DNA from: Epiperipatus broadwayi
Lineage: Eukaryota; Onychophora; Udeonychophora; Euonychophora; Peripatidae
Direction of reading: 5' to 3'
Assembly: GCA_028023455.1 (NCBI GenBank)
Contig: JAQFVV010000030.1
Span: 7,706,501 to 7,770,500 of the forward strand
Length of the DNA: 64,000 bases
Positions 24,640 to 37,920 of this stretch are shown here, piece after piece. The notes under the pieces are model-generated. The model did no database searches, had not been told where the DNA came from, and saw only the letters and a list, made by a program, of their open reading frames with translations. Every line of letters starts with the position of its first letter. Within the stretch, counting starts at the first letter, position 1. The position numbers and the translations under genes were made by a program.

Positions 24640-27190
24640 GGAGAACAAACTGATAAAATGAAGTAAAAAATGATCAAGAAAGAGGTCAAACAATAACAGA
24701 AAGAACTCAAAGAGAAGAGGAGATAAACATATCAGTCAAATTACTGTAAATGTCAAAGAAATGAAAAAAAATCAAATGCTGCTAACTAAAGAAATGCTTG
24801 TAAAGAAAATAGAAAAAAAATGAATCAGCAAAGAAAATCAAATGCTGCTAAAAAAAAGAAGAAATGCTTGTAAAGAAAATAAAAAAATGAATCAGCATTG
24901 TCAGAAAATATTTCCAGAAACAAAAGATAATCAAAAATGATGATGATTAAAAGAGAAGAAATGCTGTTACATAAAATAGATGCAATACCTAAAAATAGTA
25001 AAAAAAAAAAGGCTAATCAAATAGCAGACTGAACCAAACAAGTTAAAGAGGAAATTATGTATGCAGTTTGACAAAACAAAAAGGATCAAGATGTTAAGGT
25101 TGATGTTAAGGTTGATGGAAACTAAAATAAACCAAAGAGGCAATAGTGTTAGTGAATAATTAAAATTTAAAAAACCTGGATTCTGTACAAGAGCAAAGAG
25201 GAGATGCTAGCTGGTCAAATTAAATCACTACAGGGCAAAATTGATGATAGTAGAATAGAGAGAGAGTAAAAAAGCTGGAGAATGGCCAAAGGCAAGATGG
25301 TCAAACTAAAAGAAAAATAATCATGACAAACTTAAAAAGGGGAAGAACATGAAAATAATAATATAAAAAATACAAAGGTAAATGCTCAATCAATGAATCA
25401 CATACCTGGGAATGTAAACCAGTTTTTTAAAATAATTTTTTTCAAATAATGCTGGTGAGGCACTCTTTGGAATTTATTAAGTAGAATGATATTTTAGCAT
25501 TAATGCTATGACTGAAGAGGCTAAGCTACCAATAGCTTGTAGTCATCTGCAAGGTGCATTAAAAACATTGTGGGACTCATTGTTCATCTGTCCTATTAAC
25601 TTTGTCATTGGAGTAATGATTACCAAGAAGGGATTTAACACAAAAGAGTCCTATACTATCTTTTTTAAAAAGACATGTGATTCATTAGAGATTGAGCAAT
25701 AAAATGATCAAGCAAAAAAAAAGAAAAAGAAAAAAAGAGATTAGGGAAAAAATGTCTGGCTGCAAGACAGAAACTGGGTGAATCAACATTTATTTATTTA
25801 TTTGGGTATTTCAGTGTATTAAAATACATTAGTTAAAAAATAAAAAGTCAGACAGGGAGAGAAGTAAAAAACAAGGGTAAAATCTTGAAATTGTGAAAAG
25901 AGATAGTGAGAGAGAGTAATAGCAGTACGAAAGGGGAAACAGAAGCAGGCATTAATGAAAACTTGAGGATGAAACTGGGTGGAGTTCAACACAGAGAAAT
26001 GGAATGGGGGAGAAGCAAGAAGGTGTAAATGGAGAGCTGGGCATACTGGCTATGAATAAAATGGATGAAGGAAAAAAAGAAAAAAATCAAGGCAGAAAGT
26101 AGAACAGTGATTTCAAGCTTTAGAAGAAGCAATGGGAAAATTAACAATGAAATGTAGAACGCAAAATCAGGAAACCCTGAGAGAGTGTGAGGAGCTCTTA
26201 GATATATAAGAAAAGAAAATAGAAAACAGTTTGAAGATAGTAAAAAGAAACCCTAAGAGAGTGTGAGGAGCTCTTAGACATATAAGAAAAGAAAATAGAG
26301 AACAGTTTGAAGATAGTAAAAGAAAAGTCCTCACTCTAAAGAGTATATTAAAACAATAAGGAGTGGGTATACAAAAAGATATATTAGACATAAGAAATAC
26401 AACAGAGAAGGAGAGGGATATCCAAGAACAGCAAGAAAAAGAAATGGAAAAAAGTACAGAGTCTAAAAGGAAAGCTAGGAAAAGTAAATAACCTGCAAGA
26501 AATACAAATGCTGCAGGAGAGGATAGTGAGAGTTGAGAAGAAACAGAGGGAGATGTTACCTATTGAATGTAAAGGACTATCACAGAAAAGAATGCTGCCA
26601 GCTAGTGAAAATAAGGTGGAAGGAGCAGAAGCTAAAGAAAAGATTAAAGAGGATAGAATAATATTGAAAGAGAAAACTCAGAGAGGAGGTACATTGTTTT
26701 CAGAGATGGTGTTAAATGGTTATATAATGGGAACAAATAGCATTGGTAAAAAATAAAGATGTATTGGTGGTATGATAACCAGTGGAATAGAGGATCCTAG
26801 TAGTGAAGAGAGCATGGAAGGTGCAAGAAAATGAGTTATATGGATAGACCCAGCTTAAGCAGCAGGTCTATTTGTCCAAGTTTATATAGGTGAAAACCTT
26901 CAAAGGAGAGGTTAGTGAAAGCCTGAAAACACACCTCCAAAGCCTAACAAAACTGTTCCAACCAGTAGATCTGTGAGACCAAATTACACTTGCTATGCAT
27001 TACCTACAGAGGTATGCCCAGTCTTGGTGGGACTGCTATAAAGAAAAGCCACTCATATTCGAGAAATATGCTATGGCACTAGTAAGAATATTTTGGAGTG
27101 AAGAAAGACAGGATGGGATTTATCACACCATACTTAGAGAGCACTATGGGTACATCACAAAAGAGGCACATACCCAATTTTTTATATGAC
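24640..27190 (+). pseudogene. gag portion of the gypsy remnant
   Basis: The best open piece (25508-25702) reads MTEEAKLPIACSHLQGALK and onward, following INA, and resembles the capsid core. The piece at 26995-27189 contains LQRYAQSWWDCYKEKP, also capsid-like. The two may be parts of one long gag or of overlapping copies. Between them is an E/K-rich stretch. A 76-bp tandem duplication sits at 26171-26322. No CCHC zinc knuckle was recognised. Confidence 0.6.
26171..26322. repeat. 76-bp tandem duplication in gag
   Basis: GAAACCCTGAGAGAGTGTG begins at 26171 and recurs, nearly unchanged, at 26247. The step of 76 bp shifts the frame. Confidence 0.9.
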
Positions 27191-27659
27191 AGGTCACTCA
27201 TCTTAGGTTGCTAAACATGTTTCCTTTCATGGAGACAGATAATTCATATCATACAACAAAATATGCCAGGGTACATACAACAATTGATGGCAGAATGCAG
27301 GATCCATATGGTGGAGGAGAGGGCTGCCTTTTTAACAATCATATATTATATTCCTATACACAAGGAACCACCAGAGAAGTTTAGGAAGTTAGATCATGTT
27401 AGGTGTCATGTAGTTAGCTGTGGGAGTAGGGTATCATATCATAGTTTTAGAAGTGCACTTAAGAGAAGGATGACAGATAAAGGGAGGTCCATTGATTCAC
27501 ACTTTTTAAACTACAAAGGTTTCTGTTAAATTATTTTCATAGACAAATGCCCTCATTTAATCAAGGAGATGAAAGGGAACATGCTGATTCAATCATGGGT
27601 ACCTTGAGGGAAATAGAAGAAAAATCCAAGGTGCATGTTGAGGCATGTAATTTGGTGAC

Positions 27660-27790
27660 AATATGACTGGAAAAATATGAGAAAGTAGTGTTGATCAATA
27701 CAGAAAGTCAGCTCTCATTTGTGTCCAGTTACTGGGTGACAAAGGTAGTGTTACAGGGACATGTAGTTCAAAAACATTCCTTCAAAACTT
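27660..27790 (+). pseudogene. Retropepsin-like protease remnant
   Basis: VLINTESQLSFVSSYWV aligns with the flap-proximal start of gypsy aspartic proteases, where the catalytic triad reads D-T/S-G. Here it is N-T-E, so both key residues are lost. It lies between gag and RT as expected. Confidence 0.65.
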
Positions 27791-28195
27791 TGAAGATATT
27801 CATGGCTAATGGAAAACAAATGACTGAAAATTACTAAATCTGGATAGAAATAGCTTGGGGTACCATGTAGGGCATACTTTCTTGATCATGCAAGGCCTGT
27901 TGCAGGAAATGGTATTGGGGTGGAATTCTTAGGCAAATATAAAAGCACCATTAGTTTCAAGATCAGGAAGGTTATTTATTGAGAGAGCCTTAAAATGCAA
28001 GAACAGACCCCAAATAATAGTCAGTTTATGTTTTTAAAAGATGACATAGAGAAGGAAGAAATAAGGGTAAAAGTCCAACAGGCAGAATGTTCCTGTCCAG
28101 AAGAAAGGCAAGCTTTACAGAGGGTTTTGGAAGAATATAGATATGTCTTCTCTAATATCCTGGAGATAATAAAAGAATACTAGCAGTACATTAGG

Positions 28196-28860
28196 TTGAA
28201 ACAGGAAGGTTACTTTCAAGCTAAAACATATCCCATCCCATTTCAATACCAAGATGCTGTAGAGCAACAAATACAAAGAATGATAGAGTGGGGAATTATA
28301 AAAAGACACCCTCTCCTAAACAATAACCCATTAATGGTCATGAAGAAGGATGGTACCATGAGGATCTGTTTAGATGTGCAGACCTGAATAATTTTACAAT
28401 TCTGGAAAAAGACACCCCACCAAATATAAATGAAATATTTTTACATCTGGGGGGTGAAGATATTTTTGACCTTAGATCTAATATCCAGTTATTGGCAGAT
28501 GTTGCTTGATTCCCATGACCACCAATACATGGCCTTTAGGTACAAGGTGTTGTGCATACACATCTTCCAGTGGGTCCTCTTCAGACTTATAAACAGTGCT
28601 GCAAGCCTGATGAGGTGTTTAGACCAGGTACTGTCAGATGAAGTAAAGAAACATATCATATGTTACTTGGATGATGTGGTAGTAGCATCCAAGTCTTACA
28701 AAGAACATGGGCAGAGCTTGCAAAATTTATTTGGGGGATGTATAAAAACATTACCATAAATATGTCCAAAAGTAGATTTATTCAGAGGGGAAGATTTTTT
28801 AGGCCACCTAGTAAACAGTGAAGGGAGAAGAACTCATCCTGACAAAATTAGAGCCACACA
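28196..28860 (+). pseudogene. Reverse transcriptase remnant with intact YLDD
   Basis: Blocks in order: IEWGIIKR, NNPLMVMKKDGTMRICLD (28326-28376), TPPNINEIF (about 28410-28440), LTLDLISSYWQMLLD (about 28470; the first catalytic D block), INSAASLMRCLDQVL (about 28590), ICYLDDVVVASKSYKEH (28658-28708; YLDD at 28664-28675, both catalytic aspartates kept) and FLGHLVNSEG (about 28795). At least two frameshifts separate these. The longest open piece is 28430-28759. Confidence 0.85.
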
Positions 28861-29059
28861 GGATTTTGCCTCACCTACCTCTAAGAAAGGTTTGCATTCC
28901 TTTCTAAGTCTGCAATTTACTACCATAAATTTTATCTGGGCTTTGCATTAGACACCATCAATCTAGTAGAGTTAAAAAAGAATGGCAAATGGGTCTGGGA
29001 TGGAAGGAGTCGGGCCGAATTCCAGAAGGTAAAAGTTCCTAGAAATAGTAATGCTCAAC

Positions 29060-30110
29060 CATCCAGATTTGGAACAACCCTTTTATGTCCAAATAGACTG
29101 TTGCCATGTGGATATGGGTGCTATTTTATTCCAAATTAGTGACCCATAGCAACAAAGCGTACTATACTTCATGAGCCATACCCTGAAAAAACCCAAAAGG
29201 CACTATACAGTAATGGAACAGGAGACTGACAGTTGTGTGAGCCTACAAGAAATTCAAGCAGTTTCTGTTGGGATCACAGGTTAGCATTATTATGGACCAC
29301 AGGTATCTTGAAATCCTAAACCAGAGTTATTAGACTATTGACTGAGTGATAAGATGGAGCTTGTCACTCCAGATAGTTTGATTATTGTGTCAAATATTGT
29401 CCAGTCTCAGAGAATGTGGTCACAGATATCCTAAGTAAAAATCCTGAAGGTTAGAGGTTGAGAACTCCATTTTGTCTGATTAAGCTGTGGATAGCATTAT
29501 GCAGATACAAAGTAAGCCTACTGAAACCAATCTAACAAATTTATCCCAGTGGCAGCAACAATATTCCCCATATGACAAACTTATCAAGGCTATCTAAGGA
29601 GAGAGTATGCAGGGGCACCCAGTAGATAGAAATCTCTAACTCAAAAATGGAGTGTTACAACAGAGGGTTATAAGGATAGGGGAGAATGGAGAACTTTAAT
29701 CCTGTCATAGTTGAGGACTGCAGTGATCGAACATATTCATAAGGTTATTGGGCACTATGGCCCCAGGAAGACTGAGAAAGCAGTTTTACTGGCCAGATTT
29801 GTATGAGAGTATATTAGTGAGTTTAAGACAGTGTGGTTTGTATGCCATAAATAAACCTCCAAACAGGTCATACAAAGGTCCCCTACATAATATTAGAACC
29901 TAACTAAGTACTGGCAGTGGACCATTATGGTCCTCTATCTCCATTCAAAAGACATAAATACATATTGGTTATATACAATGCCTTTTCCAAGTATGACCCT
30001 GCATATCCTGTCAGGTCAGTGAAAACAAGACACAGTGGGTGTCCTCCAAAGGTATCAATTTCAGGGAGTGGGAAAGCCATTAGCTATATTGTTAGATAGG
30101 GGTATGGCTT
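29060..30110 (+). pseudogene. RNase H and integrase remnants
   Basis: RNase H: HPDLEQPFYVQID (about 29060-29100), then GAILFQIS, HYTV.EQE and CPVSENVVTDILSKNPEG (about 29400-29450). Integrase: HKVIGHYGPRKTEKAVLL in the HHCC region (about 29740), LAVDHYGPL (about 29905; first acidic residue), FSKYDPAYPVRSVK (about 29985-30025) and LLDRGMAFT (about 30090; second acidic region). Frames are interrupted many times. Confidence 0.8.
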
Positions 30111-30338
30111 TTACTTAAAGGGCATGGAGGAGTTGGATGGATAGGTAGAGCATTAAGCACATATTACCCTCCATGAAAAACCCACAGGCAAACCTTTGTG
30201 AAAAAATAATGAGGGAGCTGGGAAGATTATATAGAACCACTGTAAGGTCTAACCACTGGGATTGGATGAAATGAAACTAAGAATGAGTCAACTGGCTTCC
30301 CATCCCTGAACTGTTATTTCAGAAAAAGCTATCCACCA

Positions 30339-30575
30339 GTGTTCACAGTACCATTAAGCATAGAGAGTGAAATGGTGGATCCCACCGAAAATAGGGAACA
30401 GGCCAGAATATGTTTGAAACAGGCAGCAGAGGACCGAGGAAAAAATCAAGGGTCAACCTATAAGTTTAAAGTAGGGAATTCGGTTTGGTTGAAAGATATA
30501 CCTCCCAGTTACTGCCCATTGTATCAATATAGCAAAACTTACCCACTCTATAAGGGTCCCTACCAAATAAGATAA
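30339..30575 (+). pseudogene. gypsy pol C-terminal tail
   Basis: An open 78-codon piece with ENREQARICLKQAAEDR, FKVGNSVWLKD and YPLYKGPYQIR. The pattern 'ARxxxKxAxxxRxK...F.VGD.VWL.....KL...Y.GPY.I' is the usual end of gypsy integrases. It is not a separate gene. Confidence 0.8.
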
Positions 30576-30700
30576 AGTTGAGGGGAAATGCCTTTATGTT
30601 AAGTAAAAAACAATGTGTCATTGGTACCTATAATGCTAGAAGTTTGAAACCATGCCTGCTAGACATGCAGGATAGGTAGCCCTTTTGGGAAGAAACAGTT

Positions 30701-32139
30701 TGTAGGTAAAGCACAGTTTAAGTTTTCCTTTTATCATTGTTGTTTTTTTTTGTTTAAATGGTAATTAGAATTAGCGTGTTGTCTTATCCCACTTATTCAT
30801 ATTTATAATCATATATTGTATTACATAACCTATAATAGAGAATTTAGATATTAGTATCCAGCATATGGATGGCATATAGAGTTATGGTACATTGACCAGA
30901 GACAAAGTGGAAAGGTTGAAAGAGAAAGTTCTGGGTTATTCAAAAGTCTGAAGCTAAATCATATTGTTCAAAGGAGGGGAGAGTAAACAAGGTGAAAGGA
31001 AAGGTTTCTTTCTTTTTTTTCTTTTTCCAAAGTGCATTGATATAAAAGTCATATCCAAAGAGCAGTCTGTTTCACCTGCTATATTCTATAGTAGGTTATT
31101 TATTTCATATCATACCCAAATCAGACTGTGTCTATTTCTTTTATTAAAACTTCAAGCATGAGCTTTTAATATTATGGAGTATCTGCACATATAGTCACCC
31201 ATCCGTGATAATAGGTATACACAGGAAAGTGTAGCATGTATGCATGTACCACCCTTTGTTCATTGAAACAGATGTAAGCCAGGCAGTATAGTTGAAAGTT
31301 ATATATATATAACTACTGTATAGATTTAGATTTTATAAATTTATTCATTTAAGAATTTATTTTTCCAATTAAAATGATTTCAATTTTGGCTCTTTGTTTA
31401 AAATTATACAGGTTGTAAGTTGTTTACAAGTTTTAGCATTTTGTCTAAAAATAATCTTCTAGTAAATAGTTGACCTGATTTAAGTTATAGACAAAAATAA
31501 ATTTTAAAACTTAGTCAAGCATAAATTTAACTTGAGAAAAATCAGAACAAGACGAGAAGAACTATTAACTCGTAGATTTAATTATAAATAATAAAAAGAG
31601 AAGGGAAGAACATTTTAGCTAAAGGCAAGATTCAAAGTAATAAACAATTGACATTGCTAAAAGTGAAGGGGGGAGGGGAGATGCTGGCAAATAAATGATA
31701 AAAAAACTCATATTTTTTATATACTTTTAAGTCTTGACACCTATTGTTGCAGAATGAATTTTGAAAAATAATTATTAAAGGGTGTTGTTCTCGCATCATT
31801 TTTTTCCAAACTAAATTCAGACCAAAAAATCAGTAAAGGTTGTTAAGATGAGAACTGTTGGTTAGTGGGTGATAGATTTTCTATCTATCCCCCACAGATA
31901 ACTGCTCTACAGAATGGGTAGAACATCAACCTCAGCCCTGGCCAAGTAATAGAGAAGACACACCCTGAAATAATGGAGAGAAGCTGCATCAAAAAGTGGA
32001 GAGAAGATGCCTCAATAAAAATGCCTTTAAAGACCGACTATTGAACATTACTAGTAAATCATTCTGCAGAATACTCGGATTTCAGTCCTAAATGAACTCT
32101 TTAAGTGGAAGCTAGCTAAATAATCAAGTATCATATCAT
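30701..32139. other. Presumed retroelement 3' region, no recognised gene
   Basis: A purine run GAAGGGGGGAGGGGAG lies near 31665. From about 31900 the sequence resembles the block before LTR-C copy 1, so this is probably retroelement internal sequence running into LTR-C copy 2, interrupted by the element at 32140. Confidence 0.45.
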
Positions 32140-33572
32140 GGTAAACTATTCACTGTGCAGCCTGTGTTGGCGCTGTTTCTGTGTAAAAACACAGAATTAT
32201 ACCACTTTTGCGGCCTAACCTATGGCTAATAAACGAGTGATCATTAATATACTAATAGATCGTATGTAGTGATTATAATACGCAGCCAATTACTTCCATG
32301 TATCAATAACACTACGTCTACTAACAATACTATGATCATATAGTTTGCCGTTGATTTCATTGCAGGTTGAATTCCTATGCATATTGACAGAATTTGTATC
32401 GTCGCTAGAATTTAAGATGAGAGTGTGAGCATTGTCTTCTTTTTCAAGTGTTTATTTGTTGGTGTTTATGATTTTCTGTATTTCCCAACTAAAAGATTTT
32501 TGCGTACTAGTAATTTTCAGCGTATTATTGATATTTGTCAAAAAAAAATTTTTGGGCTAATTTTGGCTTTTTGGGGGGTCAAAAAAGACAAAGTAAAAAT
32601 TCTCAAGCTCTCTGGAAGACGATTGGAGTTGCTTGCAGAAAAATACCATTTCTGTCGTAACTCGGATGAGAGTTGAAAAAGAAGAACAAAATGTCTACCA
32701 CGTTATTATATTTGTGGGATGTCCCAAACAGAGAAAGTGGGGCAGTTGCATTTTTTCAAGCCCAAAACATCCTGTCATTCATTACAGTTGATTTAGTTCA
32801 GTCATATGTGGTTAATAAATTTATTTTCTAGAAAGAATTTGTGTATTGTTTGCGATTATTTTTATCTATAAATCATGTAATTAACACCCAGAATGACAGT
32901 GTTAAAAAGGGGTGGCGTAGTTTGTTAGACATCTCTTGATTGATTGATTTTTTTTTAAAAAAAAAATACTTCTTCTTTTGACATATCTATTTGTTCCGTT
33001 TAGAAGCAAATAGAGGTTTTTTGTTGTTGTTGTTTTAAATCAATAAACAGCATGTTAAGTAGATTTTAAAAATGAACCCGAGTTTAATTTTTGTTGTTAA
33101 AAAAGAATAAAAATACCGGACGTTTTATTGAAAAAGTTAAAACTGTCCCTTATTACTTTGAAATGTATCGAATCCAAAACCAAAAATAAAAGACGTATGT
33201 AAAAAAGAAACAGTAGATTTAGAATGGAAATCCCCCCCCCCCTAAATAAAGGCGTATGTCAAAAATTATGTACTTTTGAGATCCAAAAAAAAGGTCAAAG
33301 TCTCCTTTATAGTTTTAAATTTATCAAATGAAAACAAAAAAAATAATTATGTCCAAAACAAATAACAACAATATATTAAATATTAAAAAAAAAAAATAAT
33401 TATGTCCAAAACAAACAACAACAATATATTAAAAAAAATATATTACAGCCGTATGTTAAAATACGATCTATTAGATAAAAAAAAATCTAGCGGCCCGATA
33501 ATGTTATAACGCTCTGTTTTTAACTAGAAACAGCGCCACCAAAGGCTGCACAGTTAATAGTTTACTAGAACC
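32140..33572. mobile_element. Non-autonomous DNA transposon, ~75-bp TIRs, 8-bp duplication
   Basis: The left end GTAAACTATTCACTGTGCAG continues through GGCGCTGTTTCTG. The right end mirrors it (CAGCGCC...GGCTGCACAGTTAATAG). Flanks CATATCAT (32132-32139) and CATATCAC (33573-33580) form an 8-bp target duplication with one difference, as in hAT and a few other superfamilies. The interior has C12 and short A/T-rich repeats, including a tandem AATTATGTCCAAAACAAA unit (33340-33440), but no transposase. The 83-codon frame at 32425 is unrecognised. Confidence 0.75.
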
Positions 33573-33851
33573 CATATCACTATAATATTTAAAATTAGGT
33601 CAAATCATTTATTCTTGTGAAATTCATTTTGAACTTAAAGCATTCTTAAATTTCTTGCTTGATCATAAGTATTTAAGTTTTATAAAACCATTTAAAATAT
33701 AGGTTCTTATTCATTTCTCCTAAATCGTAACATTACCAGTTTCTATAATTTGTTCATATGCCAGTCATATTTAAATGTTAAATTCATGCTTATTAATTTA
33801 TGCTATGTTCATCAGAAAAGGATTTGGCAATGCTTAACAATTAGTGAAAGA

Positions 33852-35292
33852 TGATTAGGAGCCTTTCCAGTAATGTAGTATATTGCTTTTTGAAATCAAA
33901 TTATTATTTACGCTAGGATTAAACTAGCCATAGAAAATGTAACTGAATAAATTATTTTAGAAATTAATATTGTACTTGGTGTTAGGCATGAGTGATGCTA
34001 AACAGCATATAATTAGTATCCTAACTCTTAATAAATCCCCAAATGTGCTGTAATTCTTTTTAATTGTATGTGAGCTCTACAGATATCTTTTAAACCAGAC
34101 TCCTATTTTACCTTGGTAGTATGATTAGATATGTTATTTATGAACTGACCAGTGGCAGTATCACTGATAGATACTATAGATTTAGCATAATTGATTTGGT
34201 TAATCATATGGAGTTACCAGGCCAAATGTGTTACTAGTTTGCATAAGTATGCTTAGATTCTTGCTATATCTGTAGTGGCCTGCCTCAAGGTTGATTTAAT
34301 GTCAAATCATGCATATTAGTTCAGGCAAGTAGGATATTTCTCATTTCGTATTTGGAAGGAACCAAAGCTTCCAAAGACTCCTAAGCAGTTGGATCAATCA
34401 TGCAGACTACAGCAGCGCAGTCCAGAGAACCAATTACTGAGTAATGAATCTCAATTAGAGATGCATTCAAGATGCACATATTCAGTTATCATAACTGATT
34501 ACCATTGAATCAGATGTTAAACTGCCCTGTGTCAGTCCTAGCCCTTTCACAGTAACCAACCTTGGATTGGATCTGACTCCGAATTTGGGTTAATGCGATT
34601 TATCTGTATAGTAAATTATGTTTAATAATATAACTTAAGGCAGGTTCCAATTAATTTGATCACTCTAGATGTTACTAATTTTCCCAGCATAATTCCTAGC
34701 ATAAATTCTGGCATAAGCAATCTAAATTATCTGGTCTTGCAATCTGTTTAACCTTAAAATGGGTTTGGTGAAAGTCAAATTGCCCATTTATAGAAACTTA
34801 AAACCCTGAATCCAATATTATGTATGCCTTTCTGTAACCTAAAATTAGTGTATGAATATTGTCAGCCATATAATTCCAGAATCATTTCAAACATTCTTTG
34901 TAAATCTGAGTTTCCACTCACCTGGTGTGGACAAATGCATATAATTTACATTGTTTGTCATTTATTAACTATTGTATTAAAATTTTATAAATAAAAATTC
35001 CTCTCAGTCTCTGTTCTTGCTCATTGCACTTATGAATCACTAGATAAGTTATATAATCACTTGTAGAGGGGGGGGGATATCATGTTTTACTGCCTTGCTA
35101 CTGCCAGAATGTGAATAAGAGATATCAAGTATAGCTTCAGGCATGTCATTCACTATGTGGGGATTTGGAAGCACAAGTAAGAGAGTTGGGTATGATCAGA
35201 TGTAGGATAGTGCTATCTCAACTTGGTCAGCTTTTCTCTCTCTGGCTTGGACTCTTGGTCTGTTGAGCAAATGTATAAACCTGATTGTTACA
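33852..35292 (+). mobile_element. LTR-C copy 2
   Basis: Begins TGATTAGGAG and ends CTGATTGTTACA, matching the start of copy 1 and the end of the 63.2-kb copy. Conserved patches in between include GTCATTCA and GTATGATCAGAT near 35140-35200. Its 1441 bp compare with 1381 in copy 1. The purine tract expected before it is decayed (AGTGAAAGA). A G9 run occurs near 35063. Confidence 0.65.
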
Positions 35293-37084
35293 ATATAATT
35301 AAATACCAAACACCAAGCTAACCGTATGTTTAGTATGAAGAGGAAAATTGCAAGGGTATTAGTAAAACAGAGCCGAAAAGAACCTATGATATCAAATTTT
35401 TTGAATCATGAAAGATCATATTTTTGGTACCAACAGTATAAAAATGTTTTGTAATTAAATAATATAAAAAATAAAATAAAGAAGCTTAATTTATTAACAG
35501 TGCAGAGTCTGGAATCAATTAAAAATCCAATAATATTTAATTAAATGCAATTTGGAATATGTACAAGTAAATTTGAATTGCTATTTTCTGCAATATATAG
35601 TTTTATGTATTAATATTCTAATATTTGTCTTTTGAAATTGTGCTCTATGCTAGAAATGCATTTAGGAATTTAAATAATAAGGATTTTGAAATTTATATTA
35701 TTACATAAAAGTTGTATTATTACAGTGTAGGGTCATCTGCAACTTTATGACATTATTAAAACAATGTGCATATTATTTAAATCCTTCATATATTGTTTAT
35801 AAGTTTAAGTTAAAAAAATACATTTTTTTAAAATAAATTAAGCAAATTTTATTAATTTAAGAATAATAATTTAAATGTTTAGCACATCTGCCTGCCATAT
35901 TCACAACATAAAGATTCAAATTCAAATGAAACTTGGAAAATATTTTCAGGTAGCTGAGGATTTTTAAGCTAATTCAGAATTTTTTTCATATAGGCAATAA
36001 ATAGAAATCAAATTAATCTCAATTGATCAAATGAGTATCAATGATCTTACCATAACAAAGCATGAATCCACCATGTTACAGGCTTCATTATTGATGAAGA
36101 AATATCATATTTGCATATACTCATACATTATGATATAATATTAAAATATTTGGTTTATCCATCATAAATTATCTGTAAAAGAATACATAATAATTGCTAA
36201 AGATTTAAAAAAAATACCATATATAAGGCGGATTAATGAATTAAGGACATTTGTTGGCATGATGCAGGGAAGAAAAACTATAGATCAATTAACTGAATTA
36301 AGCTTGGACAACTTTATTCTGCATAGACTGATGGTGTTTAAAACGATGAAGAGAGGGATCCATCTAGGCAGAATTCAACTTGTTTAAAGTCTGTGTTGAT
36401 AAAAGTCAATAGACAAATATTGAATGTAAAGATAAAATTATCAAATGATCATAAAAGATTATTTTGATTGTCCGGAATAATATTTGTAAAAGTAATGAAA
36501 ATGAGTCAAATGCTGTTTTTGTTAGCTTGTTTTAAAACATTTATTTTTAATAATCTTAGATATAATTTGTAATATTTTCAGAATACTTTCACTTTTAATA
36601 CAAATTATTTTAGCATCTAATTTTTAAATTTTAAAATAAAATGATTATTGTATTAATGAAACATTATATGCATAATATATAATATTTCCTTCAAACAATC
36701 TATTGAAATGTGTTTATATTTGAGTAAAAATACACGATCATTAAATATCTATTTATCAGTAAAACTATTTTAAATTGTTCTAAAATAGCTCTGTAGAAAG
36801 CAGCACAGTCGGAAATTTTAAATGCATTCTAAGCATCTTCATAAAATTTTAAAAAAATACAAATAAATACCAACGATAAGACAATAAATAGATGTCAGAT
36901 ATAAAATTACAAGTACATCAGCCAAATGATGACAATTGTTTCAAATATAACAAACTATTTTTAATTAAACACGAATATAAGTTGAAGCGTATGTATGTAC
37001 AATAGATATTGCGCTAAGTAAATGTAAACTTCAGTATTAACTTTATTATTTTAAAAAAAAAAAAAATCCATTTAACGATGGTAA
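35293..37084. other. AT-rich DNA without a recognised gene
   Basis: No family signature, terminal repeat or RNA gene could be recognised here. Confidence 0.55.
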
Positions 37085-37194
37085 TTTTTTTTTTTTTTTT
37101 AAGTGTCATAGCATCGGCCGGGACGCGAACCCCCAACCCGGGCAACTGCCTGCAAGTGCAAGACAGTCGCGCTGACCTTTCGACCACCAATGGC
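37085..37194 (-). mobile_element. tRNA-derived SINE, minimal type
   Basis: On the minus strand a tRNA-like body (CCATTGG acceptor strand, TGGTCGAAAGG A-box-like, GGGTTCGCGTCCC B-box-like, CCGATGC closing strand) is followed by TATGACACTT and a run of A. The anticodon stem CTGTC/GGCAG encloses an 11-nt loop with TTGCA repeated, so it cannot be a working tRNA. A related copy is at 56473. Confidence 0.7.
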
Positions 37195-37878
37195 AAAAAA
37201 AATTTAAAAAGATTTTCTTAAATAAAACTAAAAAAAATGAGTCTTTATTTGGCATGTACTATTTTTTCCCTAATTTACAAAAAAATAGTACAGTTAAATC
37301 CGTAACTGACTTTTAACTTGAGTTGTCAAATAAAAAGTATTATTGAATAAAAACTACATTATCAATTTAGTCTGCAATTAAATCGAGGGCAAAAGCAAAA
37401 GCAATGATTAGCAATTATATCTCCCTTATTCAACAAATTCAAATTACGTTCAGACCTTTAGTTTTCAATTAAAAATAAATAGTCAACGTTATGCCCTTAG
37501 GACAAACAATTGGAAGCAAAATTATCCTAAAAATTGCTCGACCCAGATGCAAAAAAAAATTGCGAGGTGGAGGTGTGAGGGTGCTGGTTTATAGTTAAGG
37601 TTTGTAGAAATTTTAGATAAAATTTTATTGTAGTCTGTATATGTCTATGTAAAAATTTTGTACAAAAAAGTATATTATTGAAACACATAACTTGTGAGTT
37701 AACAATCATTTGGGTCTAAGCACATTTATATAAAATAGTGTACGCACAAGTATAATAAACATATAAACAAGATGTACCAAACTCTCCATATTAGTGCTAC
37801 TAAGTCCAAGCCTTCATAATCAGTAGATGCAGTAAGGTTTGTGCATAAAATCCCTATCTAGTGTCTACTCAACCAATA

Positions 37879-37920
37879 TCCCCAGACTAGTTTCTAGCTT
37901 GGGTTTTTCATCAGTGGTGA
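37879..37920 (-). ncRNA. Hammerhead ribozyme-like motif (family B)
   Basis: CTGATGA, GAAACTAGTC and TGGGGA are intact on the minus strand. Stem II is degraded (AAACC against AGCT) and stem I (TCACCA) has one mismatch, so this is probably a decayed copy. Confidence 0.35.

Larger units (their letters stand above)
24640..30700 (+). pseudogene. Ty3/gypsy gag-pol, full-length but decayed
   Basis: In order: a Lys/Glu-rich coiled-coil gag segment (24640-25390), a capsid-like piece (NNAGEA..., INAMTEEAKLPIACSHLQGA, 25440-25700), a long charged region (25800-26750), a second gag-like piece (AQSWWDCYKEKP, about 27005), a protease (about 27680), reverse transcriptase (28196-28850), RNase H (about 29060-29450), integrase (about 29720-30110) and the C-terminal tail (30339-30575). 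Stops and frameshifts separate the pieces, so no polyprotein can be made. The gag coiled coil and integrase match the minus-strand remnants at 13 and 17-19 kb. The order RT-RNase H-integrase is that of Ty3/gypsy (Metaviridae). Confidence 0.85.

Noticed and set aside
31660-31690. Polypurine tract and LTR start near 31665
   Set aside because: The following TGCTGGCAAA does not match the LTR-C start; the LTR-C start aligns at 33852 instead.
37085-37194. Functional tRNA gene
   Set aside because: The anticodon loop is 11 nt, the first acceptor pair is mismatched, and an A tail follows; this is a SINE.
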